Assembly (NCBI RefSeq): GCF_022712275.1
Contig: NZ_JALAGU010000026.1
Coordinates: forward strand, 114,845-178,844
Reading direction: 5' to 3'
Source: Corynebacterium sp.
GTDB lineage: Bacteria > Actinomycetota > Actinomycetes > Mycobacteriales > Mycobacteriaceae
DNA: 64,000 nt
Shown: in pieces, positions 26,003 to 34,432 of the stretch
How positions within the stretch are numbered: position 1 is the stretch's first letter
Layout of the letters: the number at the start of each line of letters is the position of its first letter
The notes under the pieces: generated by a model
The model's input: the letters and a program-made list of their open reading frames with translations, nothing else
What the model was told of the DNA's origin: nothing
The model's database searches: none
Translations under genes and position numbers: made by a program

Positions 26003-27280
26003 ATGACTGCTCTGATGACCGGACTCGATGTCCGCGACCGACTTGTCGTTCTCGTCGGCGGCGGTGACGTGACAGCCCGCCGCGCCGCCCGGCTGCGGGA
26101 CGCCGGCGCGGTGCTGCGCATCGTGGCCCCGCGACTCTCCGACAACATGGTCGGGCTGCTCGACAGTCTCGCCGAGGAGCGCGACAGCACGGGACGCGTC
26201 CCCGCAGTCACCTGGATTCCGCGCCGGTACCGCGAGTCCGACCTCGACGGCGCCTGGCTGGTCCACACCGCCACCGGCGTTGACCTGGTGGACGCCGAGG
26301 TCGCCGAGGCCGCCGACCGGCTGCGCATCTGGTGCGTGGATGCCGGTCACGCCACGGAGGGCTCTGCCCGGCTGGCCGCCCAGGCCACCGAGGATGAGGT
26401 CACCGTCGGTGTGGTCTCCACCGGTGCGCCGGACCCGCGGCGTGTGGTGAAGGTCCGTGACCGGATCCAGGAGTTGCTGGACACCGGTGAGCTGCCCACC
26501 ACCCCGGTGCGTTCCGGCACCGGACGCGTCGTGCTGCTCGGCGGTGGCCCCGGGCCCCGCGACCTGATGACCGTCCGCGCCCAGCGCGTCCTGCAGTCCG
26601 CGGACGTCATCGTGCACGACCGGTTGGGGCCGACGGGTTTCCCGGGCTGGATCAGCGACCGGGTGGAGATCGTCGACGTCGGCAAGGCGCCGGGGCGACA
26701 TCCGGTCCCGCAGGAGGAGATCAACCGGATCATCGTCGACCGGGCGGCACGGGGTCTGACGGTCGCCCGGCTCAAGGGCGGCGACAGCTTCGTCTTCGGA
26801 CGCGGCGGCGAGGAGATCCTGGCCTGCCGGGCCGCCGGTGTGCCGGTGGACGTGGTGCCCGGGGTATCGTCGGTCATCGCTGCGCCGCAATCGGCGGGGG
26901 TACCGCTGACACACCGTGGCACGGCGGATACGGTACATATCGTGAACGGTCACCGACTTCCCGGCCCCGCGACGCTGGAGGCACTCCACGACGACGCCAC
27001 CACCGTGGTCGTCCTCATGGGCACCTCGATGCTGCCGTCGTTCGCGGCCGCGGCCTTGGACGCCGGCGTCACCCCGGAGCGTCCGGTGGCTGTGGTGGAG
27101 CGCGCCCACCGTGCTGACCAGCGGTGCGTCCGCGGTACGCTCGGCACCATCGGTGACGTCGCGACGGCGGAGGGAGTGCGCAATCCGGCGGTGATCGTCA
27201 TCGGCGAGACCGCCCGCGAGGGCCTGCTGGACGCCGCAACCGTCGACGCCGCCGGTACTGCCGACGAGGTGGCGGTATGA
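26003..27280 (+). CDS. cysG: Sirohaem synthase / uroporphyrinogen-III C-methyltransferase (CysG-type)
   Basis: A 425-residue enzyme that supplies sirohaem to NirB. Residues 1-170 resemble the CysG-B/Met8 NAD-binding dehydrogenase-ferrochelatase part (LVVLVGGGDVTARRAARL), in which GGGDVT takes the place of the usual GGGxVA. The C-terminal ~250 residues are the SAM-dependent methyltransferase: VVLLGGGPGPRDLMTVRA, VIVHDRLG, RLKGGDSFVFGRGGEE and GVSSVIAAP. The ATG is preceded by GGAGGAA. Its stop overlaps the hemD start (ATGA), so the two are co-translated, in keeping with hemD supplying uroporphyrinogen III. Confidence 0.92.
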   Translation: MTALMTGLDVRDRLVVLVGGGDVTARRAARLRDAGAVLRIVAPRLSDNMVGLLDSLAEERDSTGRVPAVTWIPRRYRESDLDGAWLVHTATGVDLVDAEVAEAADRLRIWCVDAGHATEGSARLAAQATEDEVTVGVVSTGAPDPRRVVKVRDRIQELLDTGELPTTPVRSGTGRVVLLGGGPGPRDLMTVRAQRVLQSADVIVHDRLGPTGFPGWISDRVEIVDVGKAPGRHPVPQEEINRIIVDRAARGLTVARLKGGDSFVFGRGGEEILACRAAGVPVDVVPGVSSVIAAPQSAGVPLTHRGTADTVHIVNGHRLPGPATLEALHDDATTVVVLMGTSMLPSFAAAALDAGVTPERPVAVVERAHRADQRCVRGTLGTIGDVATAEGVRNPAVIVIGETAREGLLDAATVDAAGTADEVAV

Positions 27281-28464
27281 GCGGCGCGCGTCAGCTCTCC
27301 CACGCCCTCGACGGCTGCCACATCCTGCTGCCGGTGGACCGTCGCTCCGGTGAACTTTCCACCGCCCTGGAACGCCACGGCGCGGAGACCACCGTCGCCC
27401 CCTCGCTGACCATCACCCCGCACTTCGACGACGCCGAGCTGCTGGACGCCACCCACCGGATCATCGATGATCCGCCGGACATCGTGATCGTCACCACGGG
27501 TGTGGGTTTCCGCGGTTGGATGGACGCCACCGAACAGGACGGCTGCCAGGAGGAGCTCCTCGCGTCCCTGGGATCCGCCCAGATTCTGGTGCGTGGCCCG
27601 AAGGCCCGCGGCGCGGTCCAGGGCGTGGGGCTGGACATCGACTGGGTCGCCGAAAGCGAGACCTCCGCCGAGATCACCGAGTTTCTGCTGGCCGAGGGAG
27701 TGCGGGACGCCAAGGTGGTCATCCAGCACCACGGTGAGGGCGATCCGCTGATGGAGCAGATCCTCGAGGACGCCGGCGCCGAGGTCAGTGGTCTGGTGAT
27801 CTACCGGTGGGGTCCGCCGCCGGACCCGGACCTCGTCGCCCGTACGACCGGCCTGGTCGCCGGCGGGGCGGTGGACGCGGTACTGTTCACCTCCGCCCCG
27901 GGTGCCCGCGCCTGGCTGAAGACCGCGGAACGCATCGGGACGCTGCCGGCGATCCACCAGCTCGCCGGCGAACGCACCATGTTCGGCGCGGTGGGCCCTA
28001 TCACCGCAGCCCCGCTGCGTACCCGTGGTATCGACGTCATCGTCCCGGAGCGTTACCGGCTCGGTGCGCTGGTCCGTGAGACAGTGAACCAGCTGGCCGG
28101 CCCGGAGACGGCGACGGCCACGGCCTTCGGCCCGCTGCACATGCGTACCGGTGGTGCGCTGCTCGACGGCACCTTCCACGCCCTGGGACGCACCGGGTCA
28201 GATGTCCTGCGGATCCTGGCCGCCCGGCCGGGTCGGGTGAGATCCCGGGCGGAGATCGCCGAGGAACTGTCCTCCGGTGTGGTCGGCGGCAAGGCCGACG
28301 GCTGGGCCGACGGGCAGACCACGGAACGTGCCGTGGAGGTGGCGGTCGCACGGGTGCGCAGTGCCCTGGAGACCCCGGACCTGATCCAGACCGTCTACAA
28401 GCGCGGTTACCGCCTCGCCCTGGACGACGCCGACCTCGCTGCCATCCATTCGCGCGGGGCGTGA
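27277..28464 (+). CDS. hemD: Uroporphyrinogen-III synthase with C-terminal winged-helix domain
   Basis: Residues 1-~265 are a HemD domain (CHILLPVDRRSGELSTALERHG, IVTTGVGFRGW, VIYRWGPPPDPD, VDAVLFTSAPGARAWLK). Residues ~285-385 resemble the OmpR/PhoB effector DNA-binding domain: GSDVLRILAARPGRVRSRAEI, VEVAVARVRSALETPDLIQTVYKRGYRL. Such HemD-response-regulator fusions are known in actinobacteria near nitrite reductase genes. The protein may therefore both make the sirohaem precursor and bind DNA; there is no receiver domain. It begins at an ATGA overlap with cysG. Function of the DNA-binding part is inference. Confidence 0.88.
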   Translation: MSGARQLSHALDGCHILLPVDRRSGELSTALERHGAETTVAPSLTITPHFDDAELLDATHRIIDDPPDIVIVTTGVGFRGWMDATEQDGCQEELLASLGSAQILVRGPKARGAVQGVGLDIDWVAESETSAEITEFLLAEGVRDAKVVIQHHGEGDPLMEQILEDAGAEVSGLVIYRWGPPPDPDLVARTTGLVAGGAVDAVLFTSAPGARAWLKTAERIGTLPAIHQLAGERTMFGAVGPITAAPLRTRGIDVIVPERYRLGALVRETVNQLAGPETATATAFGPLHMRTGGALLDGTFHALGRTGSDVLRILAARPGRVRSRAEIAEELSSGVVGGKADGWADGQTTERAVEVAVARVRSALETPDLIQTVYKRGYRLALDDADLAAIHSRGA

Positions 28465-28524
28465 GGGTCGGCGCCGACTTTCGGTGCCTCACGCCCACAC
28501 ACGGCGTCCCCCCGCCCCCACGGG

Positions 28525-28604
28525 CTTCAGATCTGCGGCAGGCAAGAATTGCGGCAGCTGTGGCAGAGAAACGCGGATTTCTGAGTGCCGCAGACTTGCT
28601 GCAC
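28525..28604. repeat. Dispersed ~80-bp palindromic repeat, copy P3
   Basis: CTTCAGATCTGCGGCAGGCA on the left and TGCCGCAGACTTGCTGCAC on the right match the ends of P1 and P2; the loop GTGGCAGAGAAACGCGGATTT is diverged. It lies between convergent genes. Confidence 0.85.
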
Positions 28605-28712
28605 TTCTGTGCCCTCCCATGAGACCCGGAGCGACGCGCCGTGTGCGCCGCCTGTACCGCACACATCTCCGGCCACTCCCCTGGTTCACCACCCCTCAAC
28701 AACCCACCCGAC

Positions 28713-28757
28713 ACAAAACCGCCCACCTCGTGCACGAGGCACAGGAGCGGGCGGTGT
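28713..28757 (-). terminator. Terminator of the rplN-rplX-rplE operon
   Basis: Read on the minus strand, ACCGCCC and GGGCGGT form an outer stem around the inner palindrome CCTCGTGCACGAGG, followed by TTTTG. It is 50-90 bases after the rplE stop. Confidence 0.7.
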
Positions 28758-28806
28758 GAAGCACCGGAGGCCGGACAATCATCCGGCCACGGCGGCAGAC
28801 GCTGAA

Positions 28807-29376
28807 TTACTCGGCGTTCTGACCGGACTTGAACGGGAAGCCGAGCTCGCGCAGCAGGGCGCGACCCTCGTCGTCGTTCGAGGCGGTGGTCACCACGGTG
28901 ATGTTCATACCGCGGGGACGGTCGATGGAGTCGACGTCGATCTCGTAGAACATGGACTGCTCGGAGAGACCGAAGGTGTAGTTACCGTGGCCGTCGAACT
29001 GCTGGTCGGAGAGGCCACGGAAGTCGCGGATTCGCGGCAGGGCCACGGTCAGCAGACGGTCCAGGAACTCCCACATGCGGTCGCCACGCAGGGTGACGCG
29101 GGCGCCGATGGGCATACCCTCGCGGAGCTTGAAGTTCGAGATGGCCTTCTTGGCGGTGCGGATCTGCGGCTTCTGACCGGTGATGAGGGTCAGGTCCTTG
29201 ATGGCGCCGTTGATCAGCTTGGAGTCGCGGGCAGCCTCGCCGACACCCATGTTCACGACGACCTTGGTCACGCCCGGGATGAGCATGACGTTCTCGAAGG
29301 AGAACTCGGTGTTGAGCGTGTCGCGGATCTCGGACTTGTAGCGGGCCTTGAGGCGCGGAGTGTAGTTCTCGCTCAT
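28807..29376 (-). CDS. rplE: 50S ribosomal protein L5
   Basis: A 189-residue L5 that binds 5S rRNA in the large subunit. Recognised by MLIPGVTKVVVNMGVGEA, LITGQKPQIRTAKKAISNFK and RDFRGLSDQQFDGHGNYTFG. It overlaps the rplX stop by one base. The operon stops here with a terminator; rpsN, rpsH and the rest of the usual spc operon are not in the window. Its DNA has the balanced, strongly biased codon use of highly expressed genes. Confidence 0.97.
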   Translation of the reverse strand: MSENYTPRLKARYKSEIRDTLNTEFSFENVMLIPGVTKVVVNMGVGEAARDSKLINGAIKDLTLITGQKPQIRTAKKAISNFKLREGMPIGARVTLRGDRMWEFLDRLLTVALPRIRDFRGLSDQQFDGHGNYTFGLSEQSMFYEIDVDSIDRPRGMNITVVTTASNDDEGRALLRELGFPFKSGQNAE

Positions 29377-29690
29377 TAGATGTCCTTCCCGTTACGGCGC
29401 GAGACGCGGATCTTCTTGCCGTCTTCGTCGAAGCGGTAGCCGACGCGGGTCGGGTTACCGTCGGAGTCGAGGACCATCACGTTGGAGACGTGGATCGGAG
29501 CCTCCTGGGTGACGATGCCCTCGGACTCGGCGCCACGCTCCGGAGCGGAGTTGACGACGTGCTTCTTGATGCGGTTGACACCCTCGACGAGGACCTTGTC
29601 GCGGGCCGGGTAGGCCTCGATGACGCGACCCTTGGCACCCTTGTCGGGGCCGGAGATGACGAGGACGTTGTCGCCCTTACGGATCTTCAT
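29376..29690 (-). CDS. rplX: 50S ribosomal protein L24
   Basis: A 104-residue L24, an early assembly protein of the large subunit. The KOW motif is at the N-terminus: MKIRKGDNVLVISGPDKGAK. VEGVNRIKKHV and VGYRFDEDGKKIRVSRR are typical. It lies between rplN (3 bases upstream) and rplE (one-base overlap). Confidence 0.97.
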   Translation of the reverse strand: MKIRKGDNVLVISGPDKGAKGRVIEAYPARDKVLVEGVNRIKKHVVNSAPERGAESEGIVTQEAPIHVSNVMVLDSDGNPTRVGYRFDEDGKKIRVSRRNGKDI

Positions 29691-29693
29691 GAG

Positions 29694-30068
29694 TTAGAGC
29701 ACCTCCGGGGCGAGGGAAACGATGCGCATGAAGCGCTTGTCGCGCAGCTCGCGGGCCACCGGGCCGAAGATGCGGGTACCGCGCGGGTCGGTGTTGTCGG
29801 CGCCCTTGATGAGGACAGCTGCGTTCTCGTCGAACTTGATGTAGGAGCCGTCCGGACGACGGGTCTCCTTCTTGGTGCGGACGACGACGGCCTTGACGAT
29901 GTCGCCGGCCTTCACCGCGCCACCGGGGGTGGCTTCCTTGACGGTGCCGACGACGATGTCACCGATGCCGCCGGAACGTCGGGTGGATCCGCCGAGCACG
30001 CGGATGACCAGGATTTCCCGGGCACCGGTGTTGTCGGCGACCCGCAGACGTGATTCCTGCTGGATCAC
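29694..30068 (-). CDS. rplN: 50S ribosomal protein L14
   Basis: A 124-residue L14, at the subunit interface of the large subunit. MIQQESRLRVADNTGARE and RIVSLAPEVL at the ends are nearly invariant family features. It starts this operon segment, so a promoter must lie in the upstream intergenic region, whereas in most bacteria rpsQ directly precedes rplN. Here rpsQ lies more than 32 kb away. Confidence 0.98.
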   Translation of the reverse strand: MIQQESRLRVADNTGAREILVIRVLGGSTRRSGGIGDIVVGTVKEATPGGAVKAGDIVKAVVVRTKKETRRPDGSYIKFDENAAVLIKGADNTDPRGTRIFGPVARELRDKRFMRIVSLAPEVL

Positions 30069-30684
30069 TGGAGTCTCCTTGTAGACCTAGTAGTTCTGTG
30101 TGCGTGTGGATTTCCGTCCCGCACGCACCGGTCTGTGCCTGTATGCCGTCCGGTGGGCATGTCGCGTCCCGGAGGTCTCCGCCTCTTCCTGCAGTGGAAA
30201 GGGTCGGACACAACGGGCCGCGCCCGTAGGACCACAGGCAACCGCCCAAGTATGCCACCGGCGGTGGCGGAGTCCAAATATGCGGCGGGGCGGACGCTCC
30301 GGGATAACAGAGGACGCCGCCTCCCCACGAACTCCCCAGCCGCCGCCTCCGCCCGTGGTCTCCGCCTGTCGCCGTGCACAGTGGCGAACGACCACGCGCA
30401 TCCAGAGGTGGTCCCCGTCACCGGGAGACATTTCTCACATCGCCGGCAACAGCATTCACCTTCGGGCAGAACACCGTCTCCACCAGGCATGCTCCGCCCG
30501 TGTGCCACTATTACTGCGGGGGCTGTCACCAAGTACCGGCCACCCCTGTTTTCACCCCTTGTGACGTATGTCACTCTGGTTTCTTCCCGTGACACGACTG
30601 TAACATCCGGGGAAACGTCGCGTTAACGTACCCTTGCCTGGGTTGCGGCGTTCCCCTCCCTTATTGACGTAAAGGACATGTCAC
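30069..30684. other. Divergent promoter region between rplN and the first secreted-protein gene
   Basis: No gene is supported in these 616 bases. It must hold the rplN promoter on the minus strand and the promoter of the gene at 30685. The last 100 bases are less GC-rich (CACGACTGTAACATCC, CGTTAACGTACCC) and are the likely promoter of the latter. No known binding site was recognised. Confidence 0.6.
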
Positions 30685-31014
30685 ATGACCATCAAGAAGA
30701 GCCTGCTCGCGGTTGCCACCGCTTCCGCCGTCGCCGTCGCCGGCGCCGGTGTCGCCAACGCCCAGAGCGATCCCGACACCCCCCAGCTTTCCGCTGAGGG
30801 CTCCCTCGACAACTTCGACCTGGGCGAGCAGCTCGGCGCCACCTTCGGTTCCGTCGACGGCAATGGCGAAGCGCAGCTCGGCCTGGCCATCGGTGCCCTC
30901 GGCGCCATCGTCTCGGCCGGCACCGCTGTCGCAGGCTCCATCACTCTCCTCCCGAAGATCGACGGTGCCATCAAGGACTTCCAGGAGTGGGCCAACCAGT
31001 ACCTCCCCAACTGA
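30685..31014 (+). CDS. Small secreted protein 1 of a four-gene array
   Basis: A 109-residue protein of no family known to me. Its Sec signal peptide MTIKKSLLAVATASAVAVAG ends at a likely cleavage site after VANAQ-type ANA. The mature part is acidic (SDPDTPQLSAEGSLDNFDLGEQLGA), then holds a hydrophobic Gly/Ala-rich helix (LGLAIGALGAIVSAGTAVAG) and a short tail KIDGAIKDFQEWANQYLPN. It shares signal peptide and overall design with the gene at 31314 and is probably its paralogue. It has its own terminator. A cell-envelope or secreted role is likely, but the function is unknown. Confidence 0.85.
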   Translation: MTIKKSLLAVATASAVAVAGAGVANAQSDPDTPQLSAEGSLDNFDLGEQLGATFGSVDGNGEAQLGLAIGALGAIVSAGTAVAGSITLLPKIDGAIKDFQEWANQYLPN

Positions 31015-31059
31015 TCCCTCACGGAATCAGTCTCCGCAGCCTCACTGCGGACGCCCCGA

Positions 31060-31090
31060 AACCCCCGCGATACATCGCGGGGGTTCTCGC
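31060..31090 (+). terminator. Terminator behind small secreted protein 1
   Basis: AACCCCCGCGAT and ATCGCGGGGGTT form a 12-bp perfect stem (31060-31085) followed by CTCGCGTTTCTG. Located 46 bases after the stop. Confidence 0.75.
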
Positions 31091-31313
31091 GTTTCTGTTA
31101 CCGGGAGATGTCCCCTTCCGAACGTTTGTATGACGAGCTCCCGTCAGTCATGAAGAGCAGATTTCGTCGAGTTTCCCGGCGCAAAGTGACGGAGGAAATC
31201 TCGCCGCGACAGACAGGGAGGACGCGTCTAAGTTCCTTCTCGTCCGGCGGATCCACCGCCACCGGGAATAACGGCAGACGCCGCCCGGCCCAGTGACCAG
31301 AAGGATCACAGAC

Positions 31314-31688
31314 ATGACCATCAAGAAGAGCCTGCTCGCAGTCGCCACCGCTTCCACTGTCGCCGTCGCCGGAGCCGGAGTCGCCAACGCCGCCCCGGAC
31401 AACGCCGGCGAGCTGCCGACCGAAGGTAACGGTTCGTCCGTCAGCTCGCTCGAAGGCGCTGACCTCGGCGGCCAGCTCGCCGCCGCCTTCGGTTCCAGCG
31501 ACGACCAGGGCGTCTTCAACCTCCCGCAGGCGGTCAGCGCACTTATCGCTGTGGGCGCCACCGGTGCAGCTGTTGCCGGGGCCATTTCGGTCCTCCCGTC
31601 GATCTACTCCGCCACGAAGGACTTCCAGGCCTACGTCGACGAGTTCACCGCCGACACCCAGGCCTTCATCAACTCCTTCACGGGCTAA
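31314..31688 (+). CDS. Small secreted protein 2 of the array
   Basis: A 124-residue paralogue of the gene at 30685: the first 14 residues MTIKKSLLAVATAS are identical and the signal peptide ends in VANAA. The mature part has an acidic region with SLEGADLGGQLAAAFGS (compare NFDLGEQLGATFGS in protein 1), a hydrophobic segment (AVSALIAVGATGAAVAGAISVLP) and an amphipathic tail FQAYVDEFTADTQAFINSF. The ATG at 31314 follows AAGGA and is preferred to an in-frame upstream ATG that would hide the signal peptide. Function unknown. Confidence 0.85.
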   Translation: MTIKKSLLAVATASTVAVAGAGVANAAPDNAGELPTEGNGSSVSSLEGADLGGQLAAAFGSSDDQGVFNLPQAVSALIAVGATGAAVAGAISVLPSIYSATKDFQAYVDEFTADTQAFINSFTG

Positions 31689-31712
31689 ACCCTTCACAGC
31701 CTCCGCACCGCT

Positions 31713-31747
31713 AAGCCCCGACCTCACGCAGGTCGGTGCTTCTGTCT
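31713..31747 (+). terminator. Terminator behind small secreted protein 2
   Basis: AAGCCCCGACCT and AGGTCGGTGCTT pair with one mismatch (31713-31741), followed by CTGTCTGTT. Confidence 0.7.
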
Positions 31748-32305
31748 GTTCACCGTCATTCTTCTCGGCGGTTCATGACCAAGGGTCCCCGAATCCCCGG
31801 GGATCCGCTCACGTTCCGGACCCGGTATTCACCGTGACCGCTTCCCGCCTATGTGGTCGTCACCGGTTGCCCGTCGGGGATTCATGCCCACCACGAAGCC
31901 TTCCGTCATGTCCCGACAATCCCGCCAGGCCGTTCACACACCGAGACACCTCCGCACCCTGAGAAGCCGAGGTCGGGCGCGCAAACGGCCTCGCCCACGA
32001 CACGCCCCACGACACACGCCCACTACACGCCCAGGCGCCCTTACCCGGCTGAGCAGAGCTTTCCTGACGGAGCCTCTCTGTTGCGCCTCTCCAGAAGATC
32101 ACCACAGTCAACTGTGTGAAGTCCACCCTCGACAACCACCCCCGGTTCTCACCCGGACACTCGACAGTTCCGACCGCGACGTCACATCTTTTCCCCCAGC
32201 TTTGATCAGCCGGACCAAATAGGACTGGTTCTGTGGACAGGCAACACACGGTCGGTTACCGTGGAGCGCGGACCTCACATCCACACCTCTCCCAGGAGTT
32301 CTCCA
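31748..32305. other. Intergenic region upstream of small secreted protein 3
   Basis: No convincing gene in these 558 bases; open frames on both strands are Arg/Pro/His-rich and lack a ribosome-binding site. It presumably holds the promoter of the gene at 32306. GGTTCTGTGG and GGTCGGTTACCGTGG near 32225-32265 are the most promoter-like parts, but no box is certain. Confidence 0.55.
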
Positions 32306-32737
32306 ATGACCCTCAAGAAGACCCTCTTCACCGTCGGCACCGCCACCGCCGTCGCCATCGCCGGTACCGGTGTCGCCGCCGCACAGGACGACGACACTGC
32401 CGCCAGCGCCGATCTCAGCTCCGGCTCCAGCGAAAGCACCGGCGGTGAGGACACCCCCGACTCCTCCGCCCCGACCGCCGGCTCCGCCGAGCTGTCCGCC
32501 AACCGCGACGTCTTCGGTTCCATCACCGGCGCTGACGTCCTCGGTTCCTACACCGGCGACCAGATCGACTACGAGAAGACCCTCGCCGCCCTGGCCTCCA
32601 TCGCCGGTGGCGCAGCCTCCGTCGCCGCCATCGCCGGTGCCTACAACGCCGTGATCGACGCCTCCGATGCCTACCAGGGCGTCGTCAACGACACCCTCGG
32701 CTTCCTCGCCCAGCAGGGCATCACCCTGCCGAACTAA
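32306..32737 (+). CDS. Small secreted protein 3 of the array
   Basis: A 143-residue protein with signal peptide MTLKKTLFTVGTATAVAIAG ending at VAAAQ, then a Ser/Asp/Glu-rich linker (~residues 28-60) and a helical part with a Gly/Ala-rich hydrophobic segment (LAALASIAGGAASVAAIAGAY) and a tail ending GITLPN. The signal peptide and domain order match proteins 1 and 2, so they look related although the mature sequences diverge. The ATG follows CCCAGGAG. A strong terminator follows. Function unknown. Confidence 0.83.
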   Translation: MTLKKTLFTVGTATAVAIAGTGVAAAQDDDTAASADLSSGSSESTGGEDTPDSSAPTAGSAELSANRDVFGSITGADVLGSYTGDQIDYEKTLAALASIAGGAASVAAIAGAYNAVIDASDAYQGVVNDTLGFLAQQGITLPN

Positions 32738-32793
32738 GGCAGCAGCCGCGTCCTCGTCGACGCACCCCACCCCACCGTTGAGGTCCACAGAAG

Positions 32794-32820
32794 AAAGCCC
32801 CGGCTCAGACCGGGGCTTTT
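32794..32820 (+). terminator. Strong terminator behind small secreted protein 3
   Basis: AAAGCCCCGG and CCGGGGCTTT (32794-32803, 32810-32819) form a perfect ten-base stem with a six-base loop and a T-run. Confidence 0.9.
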
Positions 32821-32874
32821 CCGTTGGCCCCGGCGCACACCCCTGACCCTCACGAACCGCAACAGAGGTACACC

Positions 32875-33156
32875 ATGAAGATGAAGAAGACTCTCCTCGC
32901 ACTGAGCACCACCGCTGTCGTCGCGATCGGCGGTGCCGGCATCGCCGCAGCCGACGAGCCCGCCGGAGACACCCCCACCGGCTCCATCACCAACCTCCCT
33001 TCCGGGGACGCCGCCGGCAGCCTCGAGTCCTTCGCCGGCGCAGCCAAGAGCATCTCCGGCATCCTCAAGGCCGTCAACACTCTCATCACGGCCGGCGGCA
33101 ATGTCGAGAACGTCGTCTCCGACACCCAGGACTTCCTGGGCGCCACCGGCAACTGA
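32875..33156 (+). CDS. Small secreted protein 4 of the array
   Basis: A 93-residue protein with signal peptide MKMKKTLLALSTTAVVAIGG ending at IAAAD. The mature part is short and helical (SLESFAGAAKSISGILKAVNTLI, then VENVVSDTQDFLGATGN). It lacks the strongly hydrophobic Gly/Ala segment of proteins 1-3 but keeps the same order of signal peptide, acidic stretch, helix and DF-containing tail. The ATG follows AGAGGT. It is the last of the array, and the siderophore uptake operon begins 157 bases later behind a terminator and DtxR box. Confidence 0.83.
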   Translation: MKMKKTLLALSTTAVVAIGGAGIAAADEPAGDTPTGSITNLPSGDAAGSLESFAGAAKSISGILKAVNTLITAGGNVENVVSDTQDFLGATGN

Positions 33157-33203
33157 CAGACCAACTGACCGCATCCGCTCCACGAGGTCCACGGATGCGG
33201 GCG

Positions 33204-33230
33204 CCCCGGCCACCCGGCCGGGGTTTCGTT
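33204..33230 (+). terminator. Terminator behind small secreted protein 4
   Basis: CCCCGGCC and GGCCGGGG (33204-33211, 33216-33223) form a perfect stem with a four-base loop, followed by TTTCGTT. It isolates the secreted-protein gene from the siderophore uptake operon. Confidence 0.85.
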
Positions 33231-33268
33231 GTATCGGCCCCTCCGTTGCACCCGAAACAACACGAACG

Positions 33269-33287
33269 TAAGGTTAACCTGTCCTGC
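33269..33287 (+). promoter_or_regulatory. Candidate DtxR iron-box before the siderophore uptake operon
   Basis: TAAGGTTAACCTGTCCTGC matches the 19-bp DtxR consensus TTAGGTTAGCCTAACCTAA at about 13 positions, with a perfect AGGTTAACCT centre. It lies 27 bases upstream of the first permease gene, where binding of Fe-DtxR would block transcription. The match is by eye. Confidence 0.7.
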
Positions 33288-33313
33288 AGCCGACGAAAGG
33301 TCCCGACGCACCC

Positions 33314-34432
33314 ATGACCACCGGTACAACTACCGGGGCAGCCCACGGCAACCCACCCGGAATGCCCGGCACGAAAGCCGGACGCCGCGGTGCCCCGTCA
33401 GCCACGGCGTCCCTGCGACGCCGACGACTGATCGGGCTCATCGGACTGACCGTCCTGCTGGTGATCGGATTCGTCCTCAGCCTCGCCTTCGGCTCGCGCA
33501 ACATCCCCATGGACGACCTCTGGGGACTGCTCAGGCAGGTGCCCGGAGCCATCGGCAACCACGACATCGACAACACCGACCTCCAGGTCATCGTCGAGTA
33601 CCGCTGGCCCCGCACCCTCATCGGCATCATCGTCGGAGCCGCCCTCGGCGTCGCCGGTGCCCTGATCCAGGGCCACACGCGCAACCCGCTGGCCGACCCC
33701 GGCATCCTCGGTATCGCCTCCGGTGCCGCCCTCGCCGTGGTGATCTCGTTCGCGCTGTTCAACGTCTCCGGCACCTGGGCCACCTCACTCTGGGCCTTCG
33801 GTGGTGCCTGTATCGCCACCGCCGCCGTCTTCGCCCTGGCGTCCGTCTCCGGCGGCAACGTCAATCCGATGACACTCATCCTCGGTGGTGCGGCGATGAA
33901 CGCCGTGCTCCAGGCGATCATCTCCGCCTTCGTGCTCACCGACTCGAACAACCTCGACCGGATGCGCTTCTGGACCGTCGGTTCCATCGCCGGCCGCGAC
34001 ATGTCCATCTTCTGGACCGCGCTGCCCGTGATCCTCATCGGCCTGCTGCTGGCCTTCATGACCGGGCCGACACTCAACCTGCTCAACCTCGGTGACGACG
34101 TCGCCACCGCCCTGGGGGTGAACACCGGACGCGCCCGCATTGTCGGGATGGTCATCATCGCCCTGCTCGCCGCCGCGGCCACCGCCGCCGCCGGCCCCAT
34201 CAGCTTCCTCGGCCTGGTGATCCCGCACCTCGTGCGAAGCCTCACCGGCCCCGACTACCGGTGGATCCTCCCCTACTCCGCCCTCGGTGGCGCGGTCCTG
34301 CTGATCTACGCAGACATCCTCGGCCGCGTCATCACACGCCCCGGCGAACTCGAGGTCGGTATCGTCCTCGCCTTCGTCGGCGCCCCGATCTTCATCTGGA
34401 TGCTGACCCGACGCAAGGTGGTGGAACTGTGA
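33314..34432 (+). CDS. Iron-siderophore ABC transporter permease (FecCD family), first
   Basis: A 372-residue permease of the BtuC/FecCD family, with a ~40-residue basic N-terminus and about nine to ten membrane helices. Family markers are YRWPRTLIGIIVGAALGVAGAL, GHTRNPLADPGILGIASGA and FLGLVIPHLVRSLTGPDYRW, the last being near the ATPase contact. It would form a heterodimer with the next gene. The ATG at 33314 has a GAAAGG upstream. A DtxR-like box just upstream suggests expression under low iron. Confidence 0.94.
   Translation: MTTGTTTGAAHGNPPGMPGTKAGRRGAPSATASLRRRRLIGLIGLTVLLVIGFVLSLAFGSRNIPMDDLWGLLRQVPGAIGNHDIDNTDLQVIVEYRWPRTLIGIIVGAALGVAGALIQGHTRNPLADPGILGIASGAALAVVISFALFNVSGTWATSLWAFGGACIATAAVFALASVSGGNVNPMTLILGGAAMNAVLQAIISAFVLTDSNNLDRMRFWTVGSIAGRDMSIFWTALPVILIGLLLAFMTGPTLNLLNLGDDVATALGVNTGRARIVGMVIIALLAAAATAAAGPISFLGLVIPHLVRSLTGPDYRWILPYSALGGAVLLIYADILGRVITRPGELEVGIVLAFVGAPIFIWMLTRRKVVEL

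Larger units (their letters stand above)
28465..28806. other. Intergenic region between convergent hemD and rplE
   Basis: No gene is supported in these 342 bases. It contains palindrome P3 and, nearer to rplE, the hairpin terminator of the ribosomal operon. Confidence 0.75.

Noticed and set aside
30087..30626. Small frames in the rplN upstream region
   Set aside because: Frames on both strands overlap freely, show no conserved features and fill a promoter region.
31860..32249. Possible genes on either strand between secreted proteins 2 and 3
   Set aside because: Several overlapping frames, all Arg/Pro/His-rich, without ribosome-binding sites or consistent codon bias.
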